A DNA stretch of 64,000 nucleotides from Chloroflexota bacterium. GTDB lineage: Bacteria > Chloroflexota > UBA6077 > FW602-bin22 > CADDYW01. Below, one piece after another: positions 46,432 through 54,340 of this stretch; positions within the stretch are counted from its first letter, which is position 1; every line of letters begins with the position of its first letter. The DNA is taken from positions 1-64,000 of the forward strand of contig CADDYW010000010.1 in the NCBI GenBank assembly GCA_902810745.1, given 5' to 3'. A model generated the notes under the pieces. That model saw only the letters and a list, made by a program, of their open reading frames with translations, searched no databases and was not told the DNA's origin. The translations under genes were made by a program, and so were the position numbers.

Positions 46432-46457
46432 CAACCTTACAGCAACCTTTGTCAACC
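46432..46457 (+). promoter_or_regulatory. CAACCTT direct repeats at 10-11 bp spacing
   Basis: CAACCTT at 46432 and 46443, and CAACC at 46453, form a phased direct repeat about 85 bp before the RRM-protein gene. The spacing suits an OmpR-family or other dimeric regulator, but the sequence differs from the GTTTACC boxes. Confidence 0.35.
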
Positions 46458-46540
46458 CCAATCGTCACCCGGACATGCGAGAGTCATCACAGCTTGGCTC
46501 CCCGGTAGGGACCGAGCGCATGCGCGCACGGGAGTACACG

Positions 46541-46819
46541 ATGTCAACGCGTTTGTACGTGGGGAACGTTCCTTACAGCACCACCGAAGACGAGCTCCGA
46601 CGTCTGTTCAGCCAGGTCGGGCGTGTGGATGCGGTCGAGATCCCCAAGGATCGGCAGACTGGGCGCCCGCGTGGCTTTGCCTTCGTCGAGATGGCGAATG
46701 ATCAGGAAGCACAGAAGGCAATCGCTCGGTTCGACGGGTATACGCTGGATAGCCGGCGCATCCGTGTGAACGTGGCACAGGAGCGAGAGATACGAGCTGG
46801 GGGCTATACGCGCCGCTAA
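46541..46819 (+). CDS. RRM-domain RNA-binding protein
   Basis: A 92-residue protein made of a single RNA recognition motif, with RNP2 LYVGNV at residues 5-10 and RNP1 RGFAFVEM around 45-52. It ends in a short Gly/Arg tail (RAGGYTRR). Such proteins occur in cyanobacteria and other bacteria and are often cold- or stress-induced; they bind single-stranded RNA. ATG 46541 follows GGGAG at seven bases and gives the usual family N-terminus. The phased CAACCTT repeats upstream may control it. Confidence 0.93.
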   Translation: MSTRLYVGNVPYSTTEDELRRLFSQVGRVDAVEIPKDRQTGRPRGFAFVEMANDQEAQKAIARFDGYTLDSRRIRVNVAQEREIRAGGYTRR

Positions 46820-46849
46820 CGTCCGCGGAAGTGTCCCTCGCCTTCCTCG

Positions 46850-47330
46850 ATCGCGGCCCCTCGTTATTGGGGGCAACCCGCAGATACGCTCGGCTGGATC
46901 CGCCTCGGCGCCTGGATTGCGGTGTGGGCCTCCTCGACCTCAGCTTCCAGGTCGTACTCGAGAAAGTCGGGCGGGTAGCCCACGGCATAGACATACGATG
47001 GCGGCTCGACGACGCGAAGCAGGAGGACTGCCGCTCCCAGAGTCGAGGCCAGGTCAGTGGTCGGACCGAGAATCTCCTCGGCGAAGCTGGAGCCGTCGAG
47101 TGGAGTGAGAATTCGCGCGGCACGAACGGGCGGCCAGGGATGCTCACCGAGGGCCGGGATCAGTAGCACCGGAGTGCACGCCCGACGCACGACGCCGTCG
47201 GCCCGCTGCCGTAAAGCGCTCGCCCCACGCCTGACGGACCGTGAGTGGACATCGCAATCAGATCGACCTTCCGCGCGCGCCTCTTCGACGATCATCTCGA
47301 CGGGATCACCACGGTAGACAGCGGTGCAGA
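46850..47330 (-). pseudogene. Frameshifted, N-terminally truncated universal stress protein
   Basis: Reading leftwards, the frames give YRGDPVEMIVEEARAE, then after a one-base shift VDLIAMSTHGPSGVGRALYG, then in the first frame again ADGVVRRACTPVLLIPALG, then ARILTPLDGSSFAEE and LRVVEPPSYVYAVGYPPDF. Together these are the end of one UspA domain and the start of a second, with at least two frameshifts. The N-terminus is missing, cut where the ABC fragment begins at about 47325, and the C-terminus runs into non-homologous codons. It is a decayed relative of the gene at 40637-41554. Confidence 0.75.
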
Positions 47331-48067
47331 AGACCGACTACTCGGGATCCGGTCGCGGCGTCGAGGCGATCGATCTGCGACTGCGGCGCGGCTCCTTTAC
47401 CGTGATCACCGGCCGCATCGGCTCGGGCAAGTCCACCTTGCTCCGGGTCTTGCTCGGACTGCTTCCCCGGGAGGACGGCGAGATTCGCTGGAACGGCGAG
47501 GTCGTGGAAGACGCGGCCCAGTTCCTGGTGCCTCCGCGCGTTGCCTACACGCCGCAGACGCCACACCTCTTCAGCGAGACCCTCCGAGACAACATCCTGC
47601 AGGGGATCAGCATGGACGATCACGATCTGGACAGGGCCATCCGTCTGGCGGTGCTCGAGCGCGACCTGCTGGAGATGCCACGCGGGCTGGACACCGTCAT
47701 CGGCGCGCGAGGCGTGCGCCTGTCAGGGGGACAGGCGCAGCGGACGGCCGCCGCCCGCATGTTCGTGCGCCAGCCAGAGCTCCTGGTCTTCGATGATCTG
47801 TCGAGCGCGCTCGACGTCGAAACCGAGCGTACCCTCTGGGAGCGAGTCTTCGCGCAGGGCGGCGACCTGACCTGCCTGGTGGTGACGCACCGGCGAGTAG
47901 CGTTGCGTCGCGCCGATCACGTTATTCTGCTCAAGGACGGCCGGGTCGACGCGGAGGGCACGCTGGAGGAGCTACTCGCGACCTCCGAGGAGATGCGTCG
48001 CCTCTGGCGCGGCGACGTGGGACTCGGGCAAGACGGGGAACCTCTCGTCGGTTTCGGACGGAGCTAG
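47324..48067 (+). pseudogene. ABC exporter ATPase domain lacking its membrane domain
   Basis: The 247-codon frame encodes a complete ABC ATPase: Walker [11 protein letters not shown]-loop region, signature LSGGQAQR, Walker [14 protein letters not shown]-loop VVTHRR. The sequence starts abruptly at [16 protein letters not shown], which in relatives follows a ~330-residue membrane domain. In this exporter type the residue after the Walker B Asp is also Asp. The missing half and the abutting universal stress remnant suggest a deletion junction near 47325. It could still be translated as a free ATPase, but no permease is adjacent. Confidence 0.7.
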
Positions 48068-48098
48068 GTCGCGTACAACCCGCGTCTGTCACACCCGA

Positions 48099-48401
48099 TT
48101 ATCGGCCTCGCCGCGATGGCGAGCCCGAGAACGCCCACTCGCCGTACCGATTGATCACATTGGCCCAGTCCCAGCGCATGAGATTGCGTCGCCTCGCCGC
48201 GACGTTCGATGGAACGGCGCCCCAGCCGCGATGCTCGAGGGTCACTCGGGTTCCACCGCGGATCTCCTCGAAGCGGACCTCGACCTCGGTGCCGTCGATC
48301 TCGTGGCCTTCGTCGCGATACTCGAACACCAAGCGCACGCCTGGCTCCCAGACCGTAATGCGTCCACACTCGACACCTTCGTCGGTCGCGGCGTCGAGCA
48401 C
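48099..48401 (-). pseudogene. C-terminal fragment of an AHSA1/SRPBCC-domain protein
   Basis: A 100-codon frame from GTG 48401 encodes the C-terminal half of an SRPBCC (Bet v1-like) domain: WEPGVRLVFEYRDEG, TEVEVRFEEI, GTRVTLEHRGW, WANVINRYGEWA. The normal N-terminal strand and helices (the ...WWP-type segment) are missing; upstream codons reach a stop and then the tRNA-Pro promoter. It is probably a truncated gene left by rearrangement at the tRNA. Confidence 0.6.
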
Positions 48402-48431
48402 ATAGATTTGCGCGACGCTCCGTCGCTCGCT

Positions 48432-48460
48432 TTGACGGACGTGGCGTAACTAGGTACAAT
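48432..48460 (+). promoter_or_regulatory. tRNA-Pro promoter
   Basis: TTGACG (48432-48437), a 17-bp spacer and TACAAT (48455-48460) predict transcription from about 48467, three bases before the mature tRNA 5' end. Confidence 0.8.
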
Positions 48461-48469
48461 AGATCTGTT

Positions 48470-48548
48470 CGGGGCGTGGCGCAGTCTGGTTCAGCGCGCG
48501 TGGTTTGGGACCACGAGGTCCCCAGTTCAAATCTGGGCGCCCCGACCA
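48470..48548 (+). tRNA. tRNA-Pro (UGG)
   Basis: Acceptor strands CGGGGCG and CGCCCCG pair. The anticodon stem CGTGG/CCACG encloses loop TTTGGGA with anticodon UGG. The T arm is CCCAG-TTCAAAT-CTGGG, and CCA is encoded at 48546-48548. Broken genes end just upstream, and an intact operon begins downstream, which marks it as a rearrangement boundary. Confidence 0.95.
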
Positions 48549-48673
48549 AACGAGTATCGCCGACGACGATACATCCGTACCACGTGGCATCCGGCCCTTC
48601 GCCCCCGCCTGGCTTTTTGACTGATCCCTCCCACGCGAGCCTCCCGCGGATTCCCCTGGCATCTCCTCCTGTG

Positions 48674-48679
48674 TACAAT
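48674..48679 (+). promoter_or_regulatory. -10 box of the selenoprotein operon
   Basis: TACAAT at 48674-48679 would start transcription near 48686, about 80 bases before GTG 48765. The -35 region (TTCCCC at 48651) is poor. Confidence 0.4.
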
Positions 48680-48764
48680 GGTCCTGTGCAACGGCGCGCC
48701 GGTAGCATGCCATGAGATCCGGGGCAGGAGGGCGTCGTGCCAGGCAACGAGAGGAGGTCAGAAC

Positions 48765-50405
48765 GTGGGCAAGATCACCGTGCTAAATCCGCTGGGCTAT
48801 CCTCCGAAGGTAATCGGGAAGCCGATGGCGCCGCGCCTCGACACGCTCGACGGCAAGACGATCTATCTGGTTGACGCCCGCTTCGACGACTCGGGCATCC
48901 TCCTCGCCCAGATGCAGAACTGGTTCACCGAGCACATGCCCTCGGTCAAAACCCGACTCGTCCAGCTATCGACCGTCTACACCCAGGATGATCCGAAGAC
49001 CTGGCAGGAGATCAAGGCGAACGGCGACGCGGCGATCATCGGCGTCGGCCACTGAAGCACCTGTGCGCCGGCGGTCGCCGTGCACGGGATGACGCTCGAT
49101 AGCACCTACGGAGTGCCGACGGTCTCGCTTCACACCAAGGTCTTCGAACGGGCGGTGCGCTCGGTTGCCCGGGTGAGCGGCATGCCCCGCGCCCGCTACG
49201 CCTTCGTTCCCATGCCGGTTATGGGCAAATCCCCGGAGGAGCTGCGCGCCTACGTCGACGGCAACGATCCGATCACCGGTCGACCGGTGATGCAGGAGGT
49301 CATCGAGGGCCTCACCCGACCCCTCGACGACGAGGAGCTGAAAGGCGTCACCTTCGAGCGCTCGACACCGCGGCTCGTCGAGCCCGACACCGAAGAGAAC
49401 CTGCATCAGCTATTCCTGGAGAATAACTGGACCGACAAGCTGCCGATCATCCTCCCAACCGAAGAGCGCGTCGCGGAGATGCTGGCCCACACCAGCCGAA
49501 AGCCAGACGAGGTCGTCGGGCACATGCGGCCGACGCTGTTTCGCGAGTACTGGGAATACACCGTCGAGAAGGTGGCCGTCAACGCGGTGATGGCGGGAGC
49601 GCGGCCGGAGTATTTTCCAGTGATCCTGGCGCTGGCCGCGACCGGTACGAGTGCGCGCGGCAGCACGACGAGCTCGATGGCGGCGATGGCGGTGGTGAAC
49701 GGACCGATTCGCCACGAGATTGGCATGAACGCGGGGATCGGCGCGATGGCCCCGTACAACCACGCCAACGCGACGATCGGCCGCGCCTACGGCCTGCTCT
49801 CGCAGAATCTGCAGGGGGGATCGGTCCCGGGCCTGACCTACCTCGGCTCGCAGGGGAACAACTACATGTACAACAGCATCACCTTCGCCGAGAACGAGGA
49901 GCGCAGTCCCTGGGAGCCCTTCCACGTCCAGCACGGCTTCAAGCCGACCGACAGCACCGTCAGCGTCTTCACGGGTTGCCGCCACACGTCGTTCACGCTC
50001 GGGCTGCGCGAGACGTATTGGCGCGAGCACGTCCGCAACATGCTGCGTGGGATCGACCCGCACAATCCGCCGACACTCCTCCTGGACCCGATCACCGCTC
50101 GACAGTTCATCGATCGCGGCGGCTTCGACACCAAGGAGAAGCTGATTCACTGGATCTACGAGAACGCGCGCATGCCGGCGGGCGAGTACTGGGACTACCA
50201 GCTCATCCAGAACTACATCTATCCGCGGGCGACGTTCGGCGAGGAGCCGTGGGCGACCTTGCTGAAAGCCGCGCCGGACGAGCTGATCCCGATGTTCCGC
50301 GAAGGGGATATCCACGTCGTCGTGGTTGGTGGCGAGACGAACGGCTACTGGCGCATCATGGGATGTAACTACGCGAAGACCGTCTCCGTGGACGAGTGGC
50401 GCTAA
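48765..50405 (+). CDS. UGSC-family selenoprotein with in-frame TGA (Sec97)
   Basis: Read through TGA 49053-49055 as selenocysteine, the frame gives 546 residues. The N-terminal domain (1 to about 190) reads AAIIGVGH-Sec-STC-APAV, then YGVPTVSLHTKVFERA. This matches the UGSC family, whose motif is G-x-G-x-Sec-G-S-C; Sec97 and Cys100 form a U-x-x-C pair like a redox centre. The C-terminal domain (about 200-546) has WTDKLPIILPTEERV, GPIRHEIGMNAG, ANATIGRAYGL and SPWEPFHV, a domain commonly fused to UGSC whose activity is unknown. Homology is continuous across the TGA and both halves share one frame. AGGAGG precedes GTG 48765 by seven bases. A SECIS-like hairpin follows the TGA. A conventional caller would split this into 48765-49055 and 49080-50405. 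Confidence 0.88.
49060..49088 (+). promoter_or_regulatory. Bacterial SECIS-like hairpin after the Sec codon
   Basis: CCTGTGC (49060-49066) pairs with GCACGGG (49082-49088, one U-G pair). After a small internal bulge containing a U, CGGC (49069-49072) pairs with GCCG (49077-49080) around the loop GGUC. The loop begins 17 bases after the TGA, inside the usual window, and the same GGUC occurs in the apical loop of the E. coli fdhF SECIS. Confidence 0.75.
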
Positions 50406-50422
50406 GAAGTAAGGAGGGTCAG

Positions 50423-51631
50423 ATGCGGGTCCACTGGTTCCACCTGATGCCCTATCAGGATCTTCCCCCGGACTTCTCCCAGCGTTACCACAGCGTCTGG
50501 GTCGACGTTCCTTCCCACCTGTTCGATCCGGTGGCCTGCAGCCGGATGTACCACGAATACCTTGACGAGCTCGAAGAAGCCGACCGTCTCGGCTTCGACG
50601 GCATCTGCGTCAACGAGCACCACCAGAACGCCTACGGAATGATGCCGTCGCCCAATCTGATGGCAGCCACCCTCGCCCGCCGGACCAGGAACGCCGCGAT
50701 CGTCGTCATGGGAAACAGCATCGCACTCTACAATCCGCCGGTCCGCGTTGCCGAAGAGTTCGCGATGCTCGACGTGCTCAGCGGAGGCCGGCTTGTCGCC
50801 GGCTTCCCCGTCGGTACCTCGATGGACTCGAACTACTGCTATGGCCAGACGCCAGCCACCTTGCGCGAGAAGTACGACGAGGCCCACAACCTCATCATCC
50901 AGGCCTGGACCCGCCCGGAGCCTTTCGCGTTCAACGGAAAGTACACCCAGCTTCGCTACGTCAATATCTGGCCGCGGCCGATCCAGAAGCCCCATCCACC
51001 GGTCTGGGTGCCGGGTGGCGGTAGCGTCGAGACCTGGGAGTGGGTGGCGCGTCGAAACTACGTCTATTCGTATCTGTCCTACTCTGGCTACCTCCGCGGC
51101 AAGCGGCTGATGGATGGTTACTGGGAGACCGTTGACCGCCTCGGCATCGACGCGAATCCCTATCGCGCCGGGTTCGCCCAGGGCGTCGTCGTCGCGGACA
51201 GCGATAACGTCGCCGAGGCAGAGTACTGGGAGCACGTCCGCTACTTCTATGACAAGTGTCTGCACGTCTACGAAGGCTTTGCCGACGCGCCGGGCTACCG
51301 AAGCATTCGCACGCTCGAGGCCAACATCCCCTCGCTCTCCGGCTCGACGCCGCGGAGCGTCCGTCAAGCAGCGACCTGGCGCGACCTGGTCGACGGCGGG
51401 GCGGTGATCGCGGGCAGCCCGGCCACGGTGCGCGACCGACTGATCGACCTGGCAAAGTCGCTCCGCGTCGGACACCTGATGATTCTGCAGCAGTTTGGCA
51501 ATATGCCACGCGACAAGGTGAGGCGCAGCACCGAGCTGTTCGCGCGAGACGTGCTGCCCGCGCTGCGCGGGATCTGGAGTGAGTGGCCCGACCACTGGTA
51601 CCCAACCGGGGCGCAGGCGGTGGCGTCATGA
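50423..51631 (+). CDS. Luciferase-like (LLM) flavin-dependent monooxygenase
   Basis: A 402-residue TIM-barrel enzyme of the bacterial luciferase family, which uses reduced FMN or F420 to oxidise substrates. Seen are LEEADRLGFDGICVNEHHQN (a typical early strand and E-H-H motif), RVAEEFAMLDVLSGGRLVAGFPVGT and HPPVWVPGGGSVET. ATG 50423 follows AAGGAGGG, 17 bp after the selenoprotein stop. It overlaps the hydrolase start by 4 bases, so the three genes form one operon. The substrate is unknown; these enzymes often attack carbon-sulfur, long-chain or heterocyclic compounds. Confidence 0.92.
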   Translation: MRVHWFHLMPYQDLPPDFSQRYHSVWVDVPSHLFDPVACSRMYHEYLDELEEADRLGFDGICVNEHHQNAYGMMPSPNLMAATLARRTRNAAIVVMGNSIALYNPPVRVAEEFAMLDVLSGGRLVAGFPVGTSMDSNYCYGQTPATLREKYDEAHNLIIQAWTRPEPFAFNGKYTQLRYVNIWPRPIQKPHPPVWVPGGGSVETWEWVARRNYVYSYLSYSGYLRGKRLMDGYWETVDRLGIDANPYRAGFAQGVVVADSDNVAEAEYWEHVRYFYDKCLHVYEGFADAPGYRSIRTLEANIPSLSGSTPRSVRQAATWRDLVDGGAVIAGSPATVRDRLIDLAKSLRVGHLMILQQFGNMPRDKVRRSTELFARDVLPALRGIWSEWPDHWYPTGAQAVAS

Positions 51632-52419
51632 ACGAGCGCATCGTATCGGTTCGCGATGGGCTGTTCTCGATTCAGGTCGCGGAGGCAGGCACGGGCCAGC
51701 CAGTGCTCTATCTGCACGGCGAGCTACCGCCTCCGGCCTGGCATCCCTGGATGGAAGATCTCGCTTCAGGCTACCGTCTCGTCGCCCCCCAGCACCCTGG
51801 CTTTGGTCGATCGACCGGGCTCGAGCACCTCGACGACATCCTCGACCTCGCGATCTACTATCTCGACTTCCTCGAAACTCTTGACCTGGATTCGATCGAT
51901 CTCATCGGGGACTCGTTCGGTGGGATGCTCGCCGCCGAGATCGCAGCGCTGGCGCCCGATCACGTGCGACGGCTGGTCCTCGTCGCGCCACACGGCCTCT
52001 GGCTCGACGACACACCGACTCTCGACATCTTTGGCGTGTCCGCTGTCGAGCTGCACCAGATTGCCTGGGCGGATCCAGAGGGTACAATCGCGCGGCAGTT
52101 CGCCCCGGGCACCGGCACCGACGAGGAGGTGCGGCGCGCGTGGCTCGAGCGCATGCGCTCGCTCGCCGCGGCCGGCAAGTTCATGTGGCCAATCGCCGAT
52201 AAGGGCCTGCGCAAGCGGATCCATCGGATCAAAGCACCAACCCTCCTCCTGTGGGGAGAGCGAGACCGGATTATCCCGACGGCGTATGCTGCGCTGTTCC
52301 GGGAGAAGATCGCACGATCCGAGGTCGTCGTGATCCCCGACGCTGGACACCTGCCGCTGATCGAGCAGCCGGGCCCAAGCGTCGACGCGCTTCGGCGATT
52401 TCTGAGTGGATCCATTTGA
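51628..52419 (+). CDS. Alpha/beta-fold hydrolase
   Basis: A 263-residue serine hydrolase. The nucleophile elbow is GDSFGG, the oxyanion region LYLHGELPPPAW, and the catalytic His lies in DAGHLPLIEQP; LLLWGERDRIIP carries the acid residue. ATG 51628 is in an ATGA overlap with the LLM stop, showing translational coupling. It probably hydrolyses an ester or carbon-carbon bond in the product of the upstream monooxygenase. The substrate is unknown. Confidence 0.92.
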   Translation: MNERIVSVRDGLFSIQVAEAGTGQPVLYLHGELPPPAWHPWMEDLASGYRLVAPQHPGFGRSTGLEHLDDILDLAIYYLDFLETLDLDSIDLIGDSFGGMLAAEIAALAPDHVRRLVLVAPHGLWLDDTPTLDIFGVSAVELHQIAWADPEGTIARQFAPGTGTDEEVRRAWLERMRSLAAAGKFMWPIADKGLRKRIHRIKAPTLLLWGERDRIIPTAYAALFREKIARSEVVVIPDAGHLPLIEQPGPSVDALRRFLSGSI

Positions 52420-53099
52420 CCTGGCGCTCGCCGGCGCACGGGCATGGTACCGCGTGTAATTTCGGCTCTCAGACAAAACGGACGGCAGATCGGCAAGCGT
52501 CCAGCTGAACCGACTGGTGGACGGGCCGGCCGCGCTGGATGGACTTGACGCCCCGTACCCGGCCTGGCGGCAGGGAGGAGTCCCGTTCTGCACCGCTTGC
52601 GGCTGCGTCTCGTCTGCGCTGATGCCACGGTCGATGCGGCACCGGCACCGTGGCCGGCAGCCAGCCCGTGGACGTCGCGCGACGCGTATGACCTCTGGCG
52701 GTTCGCCGTGATCCCTGTCCCGTAGTCGAGCTTTGTCGCAGCGGCTGCCCTCGGACCGGCGAAGGGAGCACCTCTACAGCAGCTGATCGTGCTCGCCCCA
52801 GGTCCCTGCCCGCGTGGAGGGATAGGGCCACCTCCTGACGTGGATGCTTCCTCGGCACCGCTCGGCGTCGTTCCGGTGGATCACGTACTGCTCGGAGAGG
52901 TCGCGATGGCTACCCGACCTGACGCAGCCAGTCATCGAATGACTGCTCCGCGGGGCGGTCGTGCAGGGCACGCTCCCGCGTCGGACTTTCGCCAGCCCTT
53001 CCGCGAATCGCGCTATAATGGCTCCGGTCGCCCCGGGACTCCTCCGACGAGGCGCTCGGCGCCACCTTTCAACACTTTCCCAAACCCAGGTATCCGTGA
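52420..53099. other. 680-bp stretch without a convincing gene
   Basis: Several overlapping open frames exist on both strands, but none has a ribosome site, a recognisable domain or natural composition. A TATAAT at 53014-53019 is a probable -10 box for the EamA gene. The rest may be decayed coding sequence; no clear family could be identified. Confidence 0.5.
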
Positions 53100-54056
53100 G
53101 TGGGACTGGTGGATCGATCGGTAGAATCTCCCCGCTGGAGCCGTCTGCAGATCGCGGTGGCCTTCGGCGCGCTGTGCTTGATCTGGGGTCTCGCGTTCGT
53201 CGTGATGCACGTCGGTCTTCTGTATGCGCCGCCGATCACCTTCACCGCCCTTCGCGCCTTCCTCGGCAGCGTCGCGCTCGCGGCGTATCTGCTCGCGACT
53301 GGTCGGTCATTTCCGCTTGATCGGCCAACTCAGATCACCGCGATCGTCATGGGAGCCACCAACGTCGCCGGGTTCTGGGGTTTTCAGAGCCTTGCCTTGC
53401 TACGGATCACGCCCGGCGAGACCGCTATCCTGATCTACGTCCAGCCGCTGCTCGTCGCGTTCGGCGCGTGGCTCTTCCTCGGCGAGCAGCTGCCGTTCCC
53501 GAGGGTGATCGGACTTTTCGGTGGATTTGCGGGCGTCGTCCTCGTGATCGGCGGACAGGTGCTGCAGCACGCGCATCTGTCCTGGATTGGCTATGGCAGC
53601 GCGCTCGCGGGGGCACTGTGCTGGGCGATTGGAACAGTCTACTTCAAGGGCCGCGCGCACGGACAGAGTCTGCTCTGGATCGCGGCGTTGCAGGCTCTCT
53701 ATGGTTCGATTCCTCTCGTCGTGATCGCGGCCTTGCTGGAGCATCCCCACGTTGCGCCGACATTCGCTCTGTTCTGGACCCTTGCCTACGCCGGGCTGGG
53801 CGCGGCGGCGCTAGCCTACCTGCTCTGGTTCTCCCTGCTCCGCCAGCACGACGCCAGCACAGTCGCGGCGTTCGTCTTCCTCGTCCCACTCGTCGCGGTG
53901 ATCGGCGACGGGATCTTCCTCGGCGACCGCTTTGGTCTAAACGCGTTCCTCGGAGGCGCGCTGATTGTGCTCGGGATCTGGCTCGTGAGTCGGCCCTACC
54001 CCAACCTGCACAAAAACGAGGAGCCGACATTCGTGCACGTTACCAGTAGACAATAA
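53100..54056 (+). CDS. EamA/DMT-superfamily transporter
   Basis: A 318-residue membrane protein with ten predicted helices in two EamA repeats (first from LCLIWGLAFVVMHVGL, second from SWIGYGSALAGALCWAIG). The signature PGETAILIYVQPLLVAFGAW ends the first repeat. These transporters export amino acids, purines or other metabolites; the substrate is not evident. GTG 53100 lacks a strong ribosome site; GTG 53109 is equally possible. Confidence 0.88.
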   Translation: MGLVDRSVESPRWSRLQIAVAFGALCLIWGLAFVVMHVGLLYAPPITFTALRAFLGSVALAAYLLATGRSFPLDRPTQITAIVMGATNVAGFWGFQSLALLRITPGETAILIYVQPLLVAFGAWLFLGEQLPFPRVIGLFGGFAGVVLVIGGQVLQHAHLSWIGYGSALAGALCWAIGTVYFKGRAHGQSLLWIAALQALYGSIPLVVIAALLEHPHVAPTFALFWTLAYAGLGAAALAYLLWFSLLRQHDASTVAAFVFLVPLVAVIGDGIFLGDRFGLNAFLGGALIVLGIWLVSRPYPNLHKNEEPTFVHVTSRQ

Positions 54057-54103
54057 TTTCTCTACTTACTAGAGTTGGTTTATCAAGTAATCGTGGAGCG
54101 CCG

Positions 54104-54310
54104 ATGAGCATGGATCCAAACGAGCTAGGACTGAGCGAGGGCACGATCTATCGCGCGGGTCAGATGGCCCCGCCTGGTGAGTATGCGCGCGTCGGCCGGC
54201 CAGAGGTCATCATCACACTGAGTCAGGCAGGGTATCTTCCAGCGTCTTTCGACGGTACCGTTGCCCTGTACTACCGAGTCGTTCGGGTTCAGAACTCGAT
54301 CACCCGTTAG
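54104..54310 (+). CDS. Small YjzC-like protein
   Basis: A 68-residue protein with the pattern YRAGQMAPPGEYARVG and later LSQAGYLPASFDG and YYRVV, resembling the small YjzC family (KAGQKAP.NG.Y..IG ... W.Y). Role unknown. ATG 54104 follows GGAG at five bases. The 47 bp upstream are AT-rich compared with the rest of the window, consistent with its own promoter. Confidence 0.6.
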   Translation: MSMDPNELGLSEGTIYRAGQMAPPGEYARVGRPEVIITLSQAGYLPASFDGTVALYYRVVRVQNSITR

Positions 54311-54340
54311 CGAGGCGTCGATCTGAGCCTCATGCTCTGC

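Noticed and set aside
46608-47147. 179-codon minus-strand frame covering the RRM gene end
   Set aside because: It runs antisense through the RRM gene and out of frame through the universal stress remnant; neither part resembles a protein in this frame.
49053-49055. TGA as a plain stop with a separate downstream gene starting at 49080
   Set aside because: The region between, encoding STCAPAVAVHG, is conserved in the family and would be lost. Both halves are in one frame, and a SECIS-like hairpin follows directly.
52469-52858. 129-codon minus-strand frame in the gap after the hydrolase
   Set aside because: Arg/Pro/Ser-rich composition typical of shadow frames, no ribosome site and no recognisable domain.
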